A stretch of DNA of 64,000 nt. Source: Mesorhizobium sp. M4B.F.Ca.ET.203.01.1.1. GTDB lineage: Bacteria; Pseudomonadota; Alphaproteobacteria; Rhizobiales; Rhizobiaceae. The first letter of the stretch is position 1; each line of letters starts with the position of its first letter. Position numbers and translations under genes: made by a program. Positions 17,851 to 26,497 of this stretch are shown here, in pieces. The notes below the pieces were generated by a model. It saw only the letters and a program-made list of their open reading frames with translations, did not search any database and was not told where the DNA came from. Where the stretch lies: assembly GCF_004791025.1 (NCBI RefSeq), contig NZ_SRUO01000017.1:40879-104878 (forward strand), given 5' to 3'.

Positions 17851-19395
17851 GTGGGAAACAGAACACGGACCATATCCGGTAGCGACATCACAAGGAGCGT
17901 CGCCGACGCCCTTCAGTACATCTCGTACTATCATCCTCCAGATTATATCCGGTCTCTTTCTCACGCATACACGCGAGAACAGAGCCCGTCGGCGAAGAAT
18001 GCCATAGGTCAGATTCTGCTGAACTCCCGCATGGCGGCCTTTGGGCGGCGCCCGATTTGTCAGGACACCGGACTTGTGGTTGTCTTCGCAAAGGTCGGCA
18101 TGGATGCCCGTATTAAGTCAACGGCCAGTTTCGCCGATCTTGTGAATGAGGGCGTACGTCAAGCCTATCTCGATCCGGATAATCCCCTTCGGGCATCGAT
18201 CGTTGCGGATCCCCTCGCTAGACGGGTCAACACCCGCGACAACACGCCGGCAGTTGTCCATGTCGACCTGGTGCAAGGTAACCAGATTGAGATCACCATC
18301 GCCGCAAAAGGCGGCGGGTCGGAGAACAAGGCACGTTTTACCACCCTCAATCCCAGCGCCTCCGTTTCCGACTGGGTGGTCAATACCGTTTCGACCCTTG
18401 GCAGCGGGTGGTGTCCACCTGGACTGATCTCTGTCGGCATCGGTGGTAGCGCTGAAAAGGCGATGCTGCTGGCCAAGGAGGCCATGAACGAGCCCATCGA
18501 TATGGCGGAACTGATCGCAAGGGGGGCGTCAAGCGCAGAGGAGGGGCTGCGGATTGAGCTTTATGAGCGGATCAACGCGCTTGGTATCGGCGCCCAAGGC
18601 CTTGGTGGTCTGACGACAGTCGTTGACGTCAAGGTTGCGACCTATCCTACTCATGCGGCGTCCAAGCCTGTGGCGCTCATCCCGCAATGCGCCGCCAACC
18701 GGCACCTGAAGTTTACTTTGGACGGCTCTGGACCCATCAGCCTCCAGCCGCCCGATTTGCGCGAATGGCCCGACATCGGAGCCGACGAATTGAACCCAGC
18801 CGGCGTCCGGCGGGTCAATTTAGATACGCTGACGAAGGAAGAGACGGCATCGTGGCGCTGCGGTGAAACGCTCCTGCTGTCTGGAAAGATGCTGACGGCC
18901 CGTGACGCTGCCCACAAACGAATGGTCGAACTGATCGATGCCGGCAAGCCGCTTCCAGTCGATCTGCGGGGACGCGTGATCTACTACGTCGGTCCCGTCA
19001 GGGCAGTGAGGAATGAGGTCGTTGGACCCGCCGGTCCAACAACCTCCAGCCGCTTGGACGATTTTACGGACAAGGTGCTCGCCGAAACCGGCCTTTTCGC
19101 GATGGTGGGCAAAGCGGAGAGGGGACCGGCGGCCATCGCATCGATTGTAAGACACAAAACGCCATACCTTGCTGCAGTGGGTGGCGCTGCGTACCTGATT
19201 TCAAAGTCGATTAAGGCGGCGCGGATTGTCGCCTTTGAAGACCTGGGCATGGAAGCCATCTATGAATTCGATGTGCAGGACATGCCTGTTATCATGGCCG
19301 TCGACGTTGAGGGAAACTCCATTCACAATTCCGGGCCTTTTGAGTGGCGTAAGCGTATGGCGGCCGACAGCATCGCACGCAACATCGGTGTTTGA
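17851..19395 (+). CDS. Class I fumarate hydratase family, probable mesaconase
   Basis: This 514-aa one-chain class I (iron-sulfur) hydro-lyase starts with GTG at 17851. Three cysteines fit the 4Fe-4S ligands: C70 (RRPICQDTGLV), C188 (GSGWCPPGL) and C280 (LIPQCAANRH). The C-terminal beta domain has VYYVGP-like YYVGPVRAVRNEVVGPAGPT and SIHNSGPFEW. Class I fumarases are known to hydrate mesaconate to (S)-citramalate. Next to methylaspartate ammonia-lyase and a citramalyl-type lyase, mesaconase is the likely main activity. It is tightly linked to the aldehyde dehydrogenase gene. Confidence 0.88.
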   Translation: MGNRTRTISGSDITRSVADALQYISYYHPPDYIRSLSHAYTREQSPSAKNAIGQILLNSRMAAFGRRPICQDTGLVVVFAKVGMDARIKSTASFADLVNEGVRQAYLDPDNPLRASIVADPLARRVNTRDNTPAVVHVDLVQGNQIEITIAAKGGGSENKARFTTLNPSASVSDWVVNTVSTLGSGWCPPGLISVGIGGSAEKAMLLAKEAMNEPIDMAELIARGASSAEEGLRIELYERINALGIGAQGLGGLTTVVDVKVATYPTHAASKPVALIPQCAANRHLKFTLDGSGPISLQPPDLREWPDIGADELNPAGVRRVNLDTLTKEETASWRCGETLLLSGKMLTARDAAHKRMVELIDAGKPLPVDLRGRVIYYVGPVRAVRNEVVGPAGPTTSSRLDDFTDKVLAETGLFAMVGKAERGPAAIASIVRHKTPYLAAVGGAAYLISKSIKAARIVAFEDLGMEAIYEFDVQDMPVIMAVDVEGNSIHNSGPFEWRKRMAADSIARNIGV

Positions 19396-19896
19396 GTCTT
19401 TCCGGTTGGGCGATTTCGGCCAGACCCCAGCGCCAAATTGTCGGGCAAGCCGTAAGACGAGCGGCATTTGCGGTGCCCTGCGCCTCGGCGAGTCGGACGA
19501 GCAAGGCCTTCAATTCACCCCAATAGCTGAATGTGCCAGTGAATACCGCATTGAGTATACCGTCCACGCGATCGAGGCTCGAATGCTGTCGCGCGTGTAT
19601 CAAGTACGGCGGCGGGGATTCAAGAAAATGGGTTATCTATTTATCAGGAGGTCTCCGCCGCCGCCGACTATCCTCTCCAGCTGCACCATTGCCCCGTTAG
19701 GCGTCGGGGCGACAGCCAAATTACTTCTGCAGCTTTTCTCAGCGGATCGCTCTCCCTCAGCTGATTTTCGTACCCATTCTAGCACATCTCGGGCCTGGAA
19801 CGGATGCCTTCCACTACTACCTTCGGTCGTTCCAATTGATGATAGAATTGATCGGCACATAACGCGCTGTCGATCGCTGCTTGAGAGCAACAGGTT
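19396..19896. other. Intergenic region before the AsnC regulator
   Basis: 500 bp without a convincing gene; frames open on both strands but none shows family features. It probably carries the promoter of the AsnC-type gene. Confidence 0.4.
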
Positions 19897-20394
19897 ATGA
19901 AGTCGAAACCCGATCCCGTGCAACTCGACAGTTGGGACGTCCGGATTCTCTCCGAAATTCAGGCAGACGGTCGGATTTCAAAAAGTGAGCTTGCAAAACG
20001 AGTTCATCTTTCGGCGTCCGCCTGTTCGGAGCGGCTCCGAGCACTCAAGGCCGCAGGGATTATTGAGGGGTTCTATGCGCGACTGAGTCCTGCCCTCATC
20101 GGCGGCATGATCTTTGTGATGGTGGAGGTCGTGCTGGATCGTCATCGTCTTGAGGACCAACGACACTTCGAAACTGCAATCCAAGAGATTCCGGAAATCC
20201 TGGACTGCTGGGCAATTGGGGGGCGCGTCGATTATCTGATGCGGGTCGCATCTCGTTCTATGGCCGCCTATCAGGATTTCATGGAGGGACTGCTGCAGGC
20301 AGGCTTAGGGATTGATCAATACTATAGCCTTGTCGTTACGAAACCAGTGAAGTCCAATTCACCGATACCCTTGTCCGCCCTGAGCCAACGGTAA
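19897..20394 (+). CDS. Lrp/AsnC-family transcriptional regulator (DoeX-like)
   Basis: The 165-aa product has an N-terminal helix-turn-helix (VRILSEIQADGRISKSELAK, then SACSERLRALKAAGIIEGF). A RAM effector-binding domain follows (IFVMVEVVLDRH; EILDCWAIGGRVDYLMRVA). Proteins of this type sense amino acids. In ectoine breakdown an AsnC/Lrp protein (DoeX) sits with DoeD and DoeC. Here it is followed after 11 bp by the decayed copy of an aminotransferase 5' end, and 4.5 kb later by the intact aminotransferase. An amino-acid-type ligand is inferred. Confidence 0.9.
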   Translation: MKSKPDPVQLDSWDVRILSEIQADGRISKSELAKRVHLSASACSERLRALKAAGIIEGFYARLSPALIGGMIFVMVEVVLDRHRLEDQRHFETAIQEIPEILDCWAIGGRVDYLMRVASRSMAAYQDFMEGLLQAGLGIDQYYSLVVTKPVKSNSPIPLSALSQR

Positions 20395-20405
20395 AACCCG
20401 AAAAA

Positions 20406-20715
20406 CCTTAGTTTCCACGGCGTTTGGCACGGATCCCGTAGATTCGTCGGCAAAACGCGCCCATTCCGACGAAACTCAAGGGACATTTGCGGTATACTAG
20501 TTGCTGGAAAAGGTGGCCGAGCGCTATCCGCCAGTTGATGGCGAGGAAGGACGATGCGCTTGAGCAATCTGGAACCGATCAATTCCAGTAGACGGATCGA
20601 AGCAGCCATCGAACGCACTTGGCCAGCACGGTTGCGGCGAGAAGCCAAACCGGATCGTGCCTGGTGGAGGAGGCGTCCATATCTGAAATGCGAAGTGCCG
20701 AAAAGTGCCTCTACA
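20406..20715 (+). pseudogene. Decayed copy of the aminotransferase promoter and 5' end
   Basis: This stretch aligns with 24709-25030. Both start with CCTTAGTTTTC/CCACGGC, share GATCCCG, GAAACTC, a TATACT/TATGCT hexamer followed by TTGCTG, and then ACGATGCGCT(T/C)GAGCAATCTGG at the start codon (ATG at 20554 against 24862). After the start they share GGATCGAAG, TTGGCCA, GGCGAGA, GCCAAACCGGATC and GGCGTC(C/T)ATATCTG, but indels break the frame. Only the promoter and roughly the first 50 codons remain. It is a truncated paralogue, diverged enough not to be a recent copy. Confidence 0.85.
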
Positions 20716-21175
20716 GCTATCTCAAGGGGGAACCTTCGCCCGAGATTGGCGATCAGTGGCGATTGAGCTTAGTCGCGGTCAGCGCATCCGTGTAGGGGGC
20801 GAAATCTACAGCGAGGCATTGGTAAGCCGACGGGTAGCGGGAGTGCAAGCTGGCCCGCTCGGCCTTGGCGAGCAAACCGGCCCTCGACGCCTGCGGATAT
20901 TGGGAGATCGCTCCATCGCCTTTTTACGCCGTAAGTTCGTTGCTGATCAAGATTAGGAGATCGTCTGTCCTGTTTGACATTGCGGGGCTCCGCAACCTTC
21001 TGAGCGAGGAGCATCGCTGAGTCGCGGTCGCGTAGGTGGGTGACAAGGCCCGTCACGCCTGCCAGCCGTTGCGCTGCCGGCTGAGCATGGTGCCAGTTTT
21101 CACAAGACAAGGGGTCGCTTAATCGAATGGGCGTCTAGTTCATAGATTGCGAACAGATCATGGGGGATTTGAATA
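20716..21175. other. Non-coding, left flank of the TIR operon
   Basis: 460 bp with no gene recognised. The left part is unrelated to the aminotransferase sequence. The promoter of the TIR operon should be in the last 150 bp. Confidence 0.4.
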
Positions 21176-21763
21176 GTGCTACTGACCGAGGCAGAGCTGA
21201 AAAAAGCGGCGAATGCCAGCCGACGACATAGAGCCGCATCGATCGTTCTAAAGGAAGAGATGGCCGCAGCTACAGCCAGATCGTCATTCGACGTTTTTCT
21301 GTCACATTCTTTCAAGGACGCAGAGATCGTTCTCGGTGCGAAGCGAATTTTTGAGGAGCTTGGGTTCACTGCCTACGTAGATTGGATCGAAGATTCACAA
21401 CTGGACCGTACAAAGGTCTCCTCGGCCACTGCCGAGTTGCTGCGGACCCGTATGAGGCAGTCAAAGACGCTAATCTATGTGCATTCAAACAATTCTCCAG
21501 GATCCAGATGGATGCCTTGGGAGCTTGGCTTTTTCGATGGCTTTCGGACCGCGGTAGCAGTTCTCCCTGTGGCAAAAAATTCTTCGGAAACATTTTCCGG
21601 GCAAGAATTTTTGGGCCTATACCCGTACATCGATGGGACCGGACCTGCAGTTCTGTTTATGAACAGAGGCACCGCGTCTAGCTCAAGACTAGGCTCTGTA
21701 AGCTCGACTGCAAACGTTACGTTTGCCAAATCATGGCTTAAAGAATTTGCAGACACAAAATAG
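21176..21763 (+). CDS. TIR-domain protein
   Basis: The 195-aa product has a short helical N-terminus (LLTEAELKKAA) and then a TIR fold. The betaA/box 1 region is FDVFLSHSFKDAE (38-50), the BB-loop region is VDWIEDSQLDR (68-78), and WMPWELGFFDG (112-122) puts Glu116 in the place of the catalytic glutamate of NAD-consuming TIR enzymes. The GTG at 21176 keeps the N-terminal helix; an ATG at 21260 with AAGGAAG would drop it. It is the first gene of a three-gene operon; the stop is 18 bp before the next ATG. It probably makes or consumes an NAD-derived nucleotide during phage infection. Confidence 0.85.
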   Translation: MLLTEAELKKAANASRRHRAASIVLKEEMAAATARSSFDVFLSHSFKDAEIVLGAKRIFEELGFTAYVDWIEDSQLDRTKVSSATAELLRTRMRQSKTLIYVHSNNSPGSRWMPWELGFFDGFRTAVAVLPVAKNSSETFSGQEFLGLYPYIDGTGPAVLFMNRGTASSSRLGSVSSTANVTFAKSWLKEFADTK

Positions 21764-21781
21764 AATTGCGTGCTCTAGAAA

Positions 21782-22642
21782 ATGAAATATCCTGGACTTT
21801 ATAATAGCGCTGACGTGGCGTCTAACGAGCAGCAGGTGACATTTCTTCGCCTGATCCGGGCAGAGTACGTTCTTCTTTTTTCGGCGTCTGTTCTCTCTTT
21901 GGATTTGTGGCCATCAAAGGCCTATTTCGGTGTGTATGCTGCGGTGTTTCTTTGCTCAATGGGAATCCTCATATTTCGGTCGGTCACAAAGCCCGAGCAG
22001 GTCTGGTATCAAGCTAGAGCTTTGGCAGAGTCAGTAAAGACATTGACCTGGCGCTTTGCGATGCGAGCACAGCCGTTCGATGACACGCGTGCGGCCGACG
22101 CTAGAGCTGATTTTCGCAAGCTCATGGAAGGTATCCTTGATAGCAATCGTCACCTTGGCAGCGCGTTGAGCGGCACCGATTCAGCATCCCCTCAAACAAC
22201 CGACGAAATGATGTCAATAAGGGAATCCCCGCTAAAAGAACGAAAAGAGCTATATCTGCAGAAACGAATTTGCGAGCAACGTAAGTGGTACGAGAAGAAA
22301 GCGCGCTCGAACAAGAGATCCGCAAAAATTTGGATGGGCCTTGGTGTCATTGCTTACGCTCTGGGGTTCTCTTTCATCGTAGTACGCATCGCTGACCCAG
22401 CGATACCAGGCTGGCCGACAGAGCCGTTAATCGTTATTGCCGCCTCGCTTATCGGGTGGACCCAAATCAAGAAATTTAACGAATTGGCATCGGCTTACAC
22501 GTTGACAGCTCACGAGATCGGATTGACTGCCGACCTTATTACGGACGCCAACTCTGATGAGGCATTCTCCGCGGCGGTGAACGAAGCCGAACTGGCTTTC
22601 TCAAGGGAGCACACCCAGTGGGTTGCTCGTCAAAACAACTAA
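21782..22642 (+). CDS. SLATT/DUF4231-like membrane protein, predicted effector
   Basis: The 286-aa product has two hydrophobic hairpins, about 24-41 with 46-66 and 183-202 with 214-229. Between them is a charged region with KWYEKKARSNKRSAKIWMGL leading into the second pair. The C-terminal stretch TLTAHEIGLTADLI ... EAELAFSREHTQWVARQ is the signature of the SLATT / DUF4231 two-TM families. Those families were predicted from genome context to be pore-forming effectors in nucleotide-signal defence systems. It is flanked 18 and 9 bp away by TIR genes, so it is the likely membrane-damaging arm. No enzymatic motif is seen. Confidence 0.75.
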   Translation: MKYPGLYNSADVASNEQQVTFLRLIRAEYVLLFSASVLSLDLWPSKAYFGVYAAVFLCSMGILIFRSVTKPEQVWYQARALAESVKTLTWRFAMRAQPFDDTRAADARADFRKLMEGILDSNRHLGSALSGTDSASPQTTDEMMSIRESPLKERKELYLQKRICEQRKWYEKKARSNKRSAKIWMGLGVIAYALGFSFIVVRIADPAIPGWPTEPLIVIAASLIGWTQIKKFNELASAYTLTAHEIGLTADLITDANSDEAFSAAVNEAELAFSREHTQWVARQNN

Positions 22643-22651
22643 GAGACAACA

Positions 22652-23158
22652 ATGGCATACAGCGATCCGACCTATGTAATATTTGACGGCGATGAAGACG
22701 CTTGGGCATACCGCTTTATGAAAGGGTGGAATGCCAGCGAGAATGTGAGTTTTGAATTCGCGAACGCTCACGATCTGGACAATATGACGAGCCGAGCACA
22801 GGACGAAGATTATGTTAAACGCAATCTTCGCAACAGAATGAATGGATCGAGCCAGGTACTTGTCCTGATCGGTGAGAAAACGAAAAACCTTTTTCGCTTC
22901 GTGCGCTGGGAAATGGAGTTGGCCCTTGATCTAGATCTGCCGATAATCGCAGCAAACCTTAACGGCTCGCGACAACAAGATGCGAGCTGTCCGCCCATCA
23001 TCAGGGACAAATGTGTTGTGCACGTGCCGTTCAAGATGAAGGCTATCAAGCACGCGCTTGCCAATTGGCCGAGCGAATTTCATCGGCTTTCAAACGCTCA
23101 GCGTGGCGATGGCGCCAGGAGCTATGGCGAAAGCACCTATCGGGATCTCGGCTTATAA
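22652..23158 (+). CDS. TIR-like (ThsB/PF08937-type) protein
   Basis: The 168-aa product resembles the TIR-like domain of Thoeris ThsB. VIFDGDEDAWAYRFMKGWNA (9-28) is strand A with its loop, DEDYVKRNLRNRMNGSSQVLV (51-71) follows, and VRWEMELALDLDLPIIAANL (84-103) carries a Trp-Glu pair like the catalytic Glu region. ThsB proteins sense phage and make a cyclic ADP-ribose isomer that activates the effector. Having this type together with the conventional TIR at 21176 gives the operon two different TIR folds. The family assignment rests on motif recognition. Confidence 0.8.
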   Translation: MAYSDPTYVIFDGDEDAWAYRFMKGWNASENVSFEFANAHDLDNMTSRAQDEDYVKRNLRNRMNGSSQVLVLIGEKTKNLFRFVRWEMELALDLDLPIIAANLNGSRQQDASCPPIIRDKCVVHVPFKMKAIKHALANWPSEFHRLSNAQRGDGARSYGESTYRDLGL

Positions 23159-23599
23159 TCGCCCACCTAAAAGTACTTAGCCGTCAAAACATCCTCGCCA
23201 TCCGCTGGCGGCGACTAGCCTTAGGAGCGTCCGCCAGCGTGTTCCGAGCTTGCCGAGCCGGCGATAAAAAGAGACGTCCGATTTGCTGAGTTTGGCTGAA
23301 GGGTGCAGGTCATGAGCGCAACCATTGGGAGGAGCCCTGCTCGAAGCATCAGATCGAGTGATCACGTCGGGCGAGGGGGCGCTGGTTTCGAGAGGAAAAG
23401 GAGCGGCTGCTCGACGTTTGAGGCTTGAGCCAGCGCTTCAAGACTGCACGATCGGCCAGCATTGATGGAGGCAGCTTTTCAGGCGGCGCAAAGAGTTCGT
23501 CGGTTCGCCCGCGTCCCGCGAGCCGCAGCTCGGCTCGCCCTGCGCAGCAACCACGAATTTGCGATCGCAAGAAGGGCAACACACTGACGACAGAACTTG
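23159..23599. other. Non-coding, right flank of the TIR operon
   Basis: No gene recognised. The 3' part may belong to the IS66 relic that follows. Confidence 0.35.
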
Positions 23600-24010
23600 G
23601 CGGCGCTGGTCGGCTGCGAATCAAGGTGTCGATGGCGAGGCGCTCTCGCCGCGCGTCTTTGCCGGGCCGAACCTGCTGGCTATGTTACTTTGAGAAGTCT
23701 GCCGAGCACCAGCCGCTGCACCGCCCAAAGCGATCGCTATGCGCGAGGGCACGACCTCAGCCTATCAGCGCTGGCCAACCAGGTTGGAGCCTGTGCCGCC
23801 GCACGGAACCCGCTGCCTGCTGATCGAGGCGAATGTGATTTTCCCCCTGATCACCTGCGTTACCACCCTGGGGAAGGGCAAGACCGATCCGGACCATCAG
23901 AATGTAAAGGGATGACCGGCAGTTCGGCGGAACATGGCCGGCGGCGCTCTATCGTACCTCATGCGGCCGGCGGGAACAGCATCCCGAGCGCTATTCATCC
24001 TTCAATATCG
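23600..24010 (+). pseudogene. IS66-family TnpC transposase relic
   Basis: Frames on the + strand give FAGPNLLAMLL, QSDRYAR and HDLSLSALANQVGACAAA, then GKGKTDPDHQN. These correspond to the TnpC block QSQIYAREGIDLSLSTLADW and the catalytic-domain stretch that follows. Several frame changes and stops are needed. No tnpA or tnpB is attached. Confidence 0.65.
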
Positions 24011-24077
24011 CCCGTGACCTTGCCCCTCTGATCTAATCCGGTTTGAAGTTCGTTCTGGCCATCGAGAGGACCAGGAC

Positions 24078-24590
24078 CGAAACGTAGCCGCTTCTATGAA
24101 GAGCAGATCATCGGAATTTTGAAGGAACTTTGGCCGGGGTATCGGTTCCGATCTGTGTCGCAAGCACGGGGTCGGCGACCCCTCGATTTATAACTGAAAG
24201 GCCCGCAGCGGCGGGATGTCTCCGAGGCTCGGCGACTGAAGGCTCTGGAGGACGAGGACACCCGGCTGAAGCGGCTTCTAGCCGACGCCATGCTCGACAA
24301 TGCCGCGTTGAAGGATCTTGTGGGACGAGACGCTGTTCACCTCGCTGGCTCAGGCGCGCGTAGCCATCGCCCTGTGGCGCGCCGACTACAACACTGCGCG
24401 GCCGCACTCCCAACTCGCCTGGCAGACACCGGCCGAGTTCGCCAGCACCTTCAATCCGCGACGGTCGCTCGCGCTGCGCTATGCCAAAGCTCCGCGCCAG
24501 CGCCCGTCGCTTCACCCGCCCAGCAGAGCACAACCCACGCCGGAAACGAACAAAAACTGTTTAGAAACTGGGAGCAAGGTCACCCGCTAA
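24078..24590 (+). pseudogene. IS3-family (IS407-type) element with internal deletion
   Basis: The left part reads SRFYEEQIIGILKE and, in other frames, CRKHGVGDPSIYNW and ARLKALEDEDTRLKRLLADA with MLDNAALKDL, which is the OrfA helix-turn-helix and leucine-zipper region. It then jumps to ETLFTSLAQARVAIALWRAD and YNTARPHSQLAWQTPAEFAS, the last 60 residues of OrfB. The whole DDE core between them is missing. It is an inert deletion derivative. Confidence 0.8.
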
Positions 24591-24708
24591 TCGGGCACTA
24601 TGCTGGGCGCATGCGCGTCGTAAGCTGTTCGTGTTTGCAGTACGGCCCTGACGTCGCAAAATCAGTGAGATCCAATTCAACGCTCCCTCGGCCAAGGCGA
24701 AGGTGGCG

Positions 24709-24861
24709 CCTTAGTTTTCACGGCAATTCGGGCCGATCCCGCGAATTCCGCGGCGAATAACCTGCATTCCCGAGAAACTCGAGAGACGTTTCCGGTATGC
24801 TATTTGCTGAACAGGTGGTTGGCCGAGTGCCCTCCGCCAATCCATCGCGAGGAGAGGGACG
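24709..24861 (+). promoter_or_regulatory. Aminotransferase upstream region, conserved with 20406-20553
   Basis: About 150 bp upstream of the aminotransferase ATG resemble the region upstream of the decayed copy. There is an imperfect palindrome AATTCG-(11)-CGAATT (24725-24747) around GATCCCG, a conserved GAAACTC, and TATGCT (24796-24801) that could be a -10 hexamer. AGGAGAGGGACG precedes the ATG. Conservation between diverged copies suggests functional promoter or regulator-binding sequence, possibly for the AsnC-type protein. This is inference. Confidence 0.5.
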
Positions 24862-26268
24862 ATGCGCTCGAGCAATCTGGGAACTGAGCAACTCCAGGAG
24901 AAGGATCGAAGCTTCGTCTTTCATCCGTCTACACATTTGGCCAAGCACAGTCGCGGCGAGACGCCAAACCGGATCATGGCCGGAGCGGACGGCGTCTATA
25001 TCTGGGACACCGAAGGCCGACGGAGCCTCGACGGTTTCGGAGGGCTCTACTGCGTCAACATGGGATATGGGTGCACGGAGATCGCCGAGGCCATTGCCAG
25101 GCAAGCACGCGAATTACCGTTCGCGCACGTCTATGCCAGCCAAGGTACGGAGCCGGTCGCCCTGTTGGCAGAGGCCGTGGTCGAGTATTTCGGTCAGAAC
25201 ATGCGAAGGGTCTATTTCGGCCTCTCCGGTTCCGATGCTAACGAAACCAACATCAAGCTGGTCTGGTACTATAATAACATTCTTGGCCGGCCCGAAAAGA
25301 AAAAGATCATCTCGCGAAATCGCGGCTATCACGGGTCTGGACTGGTCACGGGTAGCCTAACTGGCCTTCCCTTCTTTCACAATTTCTTCGACCTGCCTCT
25401 GGATTTGGTGCGCCATACAACCACGCCGCACTATTACCGCCAGGCGCGTATCGAGGAGAGCGAGGAAGCGTTCTCCCGGCGCTGTGCCGATGAGCTTGAA
25501 GCCTTGATCCTGGCTGAAGGACCGGAAACGGTTGCAGCTTTTATCGGAGAGCCGGTACTTGGGACAGGAGGTATTGTGCCGCCCCCCACAGGGTACTGGA
25601 CGTCCATTCAAGCGGTGCTCGACAAATACGATATCCTTCTAATCGCCGATGAAGTGGTCTGCGGCTTCGCGCGAACCGGCGAGAAGTTCGGTTCCCACCT
25701 GTATAACATGCATCCGGATTTCGTGACCATCGCAAAGGGTTTGAGTTCCGCCTACCTCCCCATCTCCGGGTCAATCATTGGCGACCGTGTCTGGTCGGTT
25801 TTGGAACAAGGCACTGAGAAGCACGGCGCACTCGGCCACGGCTGGACATATTCGGGGCACACGCTTTGTGCCGCAGCCGCGCTCGCCAATATTCGACTGC
25901 TTAAAGAAAAAAATATTTTGGAGCATGTCCGCGATGTTGGACCGTATTGGCAAGACCGGATGAAGGCCGAGCTGGCGGGACATCCCATCGTTGGTGAAGT
26001 TCGCGGAGTGGGTATCCTGTCGGCCGTAGAGATGATGCGGGACCCAAAACAAAGGATACCATTCGAACCCGACCTTCAGGTCGGGGTGCGCACTGCAGCT
26101 GCTCTGTTTGAGAATGGTGTCATCGGACGGGCCATGCCGCATGGCGACATCCTCGGTTATGCACCCCCCCTGATCATTACCCGAAAAGAGATCGACATCA
26201 TTGTCGACGCGACGGTAAAGTCGGTCGATACCACCTATCGCGCGCTGAAGGCCGAGGGTGCCGTATGA
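24862..26268 (+). CDS. Class III (omega) aminotransferase, DoeD-like
   Basis: The 468-aa fold-type I PLP enzyme shows DGFGGLYCVNMGYG (57-70), LSGSDANETNIKLVWYYNN (121-139) for the phosphate site, RGYHGSGLVTGSLTG, and IADEVVCGFARTGEKF with PLP-binding Asp263. The Schiff-base lysine is K292 (VTIAKGLSSAYLP). Full length for omega-amino-acid/diamine transaminases. DoeD, the diaminobutyrate transaminase of ectoine breakdown, is of this group. Clustered with a DoeC-like dehydrogenase, a DoeX-like regulator and an M24 hydrolase, it probably turns an omega-amino group into an aldehyde for the dehydrogenase. The exact substrate is unknown. Confidence 0.87.
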   Translation: MRSSNLGTEQLQEKDRSFVFHPSTHLAKHSRGETPNRIMAGADGVYIWDTEGRRSLDGFGGLYCVNMGYGCTEIAEAIARQARELPFAHVYASQGTEPVALLAEAVVEYFGQNMRRVYFGLSGSDANETNIKLVWYYNNILGRPEKKKIISRNRGYHGSGLVTGSLTGLPFFHNFFDLPLDLVRHTTTPHYYRQARIEESEEAFSRRCADELEALILAEGPETVAAFIGEPVLGTGGIVPPPTGYWTSIQAVLDKYDILLIADEVVCGFARTGEKFGSHLYNMHPDFVTIAKGLSSAYLPISGSIIGDRVWSVLEQGTEKHGALGHGWTYSGHTLCAAAALANIRLLKEKNILEHVRDVGPYWQDRMKAELAGHPIVGEVRGVGILSAVEMMRDPKQRIPFEPDLQVGVRTAAALFENGVIGRAMPHGDILGYAPPLIITRKEIDIIVDATVKSVDTTYRALKAEGAV

Positions 26269-26454
26269 TTTTGCGATCGCGAAGGAGTGAGTCGCGAGGC
26301 AGGCATGTCCCTGCGCGCTACTGCGCCGAGCAGACCCAAAACTGTTGAATTCCAGATATCTGATCTTGAGTATGCTCCGGACTATTTCAGTCACGAACCG
26401 AATCAGTTCTGCCGCCGCTGTCCTGTTGCCCAACGACCAGGACCTCTGTGCGGC

Positions 26455-26497
26455 GCGCCCTGCGGGTGTACCTCCCCGCCGGCAGGGCGCCCTTTTT
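26455..26497 (+). terminator. Rho-independent terminator after the aminotransferase
   Basis: GCGCCCTGC (26455-26463) pairs perfectly with GCAGGGCGC (26482-26490), followed by CCTTTTT. It lies about 190 bp after the aminotransferase stop and closes the catabolic cluster. Confidence 0.85.

Noticed and set aside
19226..19900. 224-codon frame on the + strand after the fumarase
   Set aside because: Starts inside the fumarase gene and has low-complexity, arginine/serine/proline-rich composition typical of shadow frames.
11688..20394. Glutamate mutase genes that would feed methylaspartate ammonia-lyase
   Set aside because: No B12-binding (GxVxxHDxHxxG) or GlmE-like frame is present in this region.
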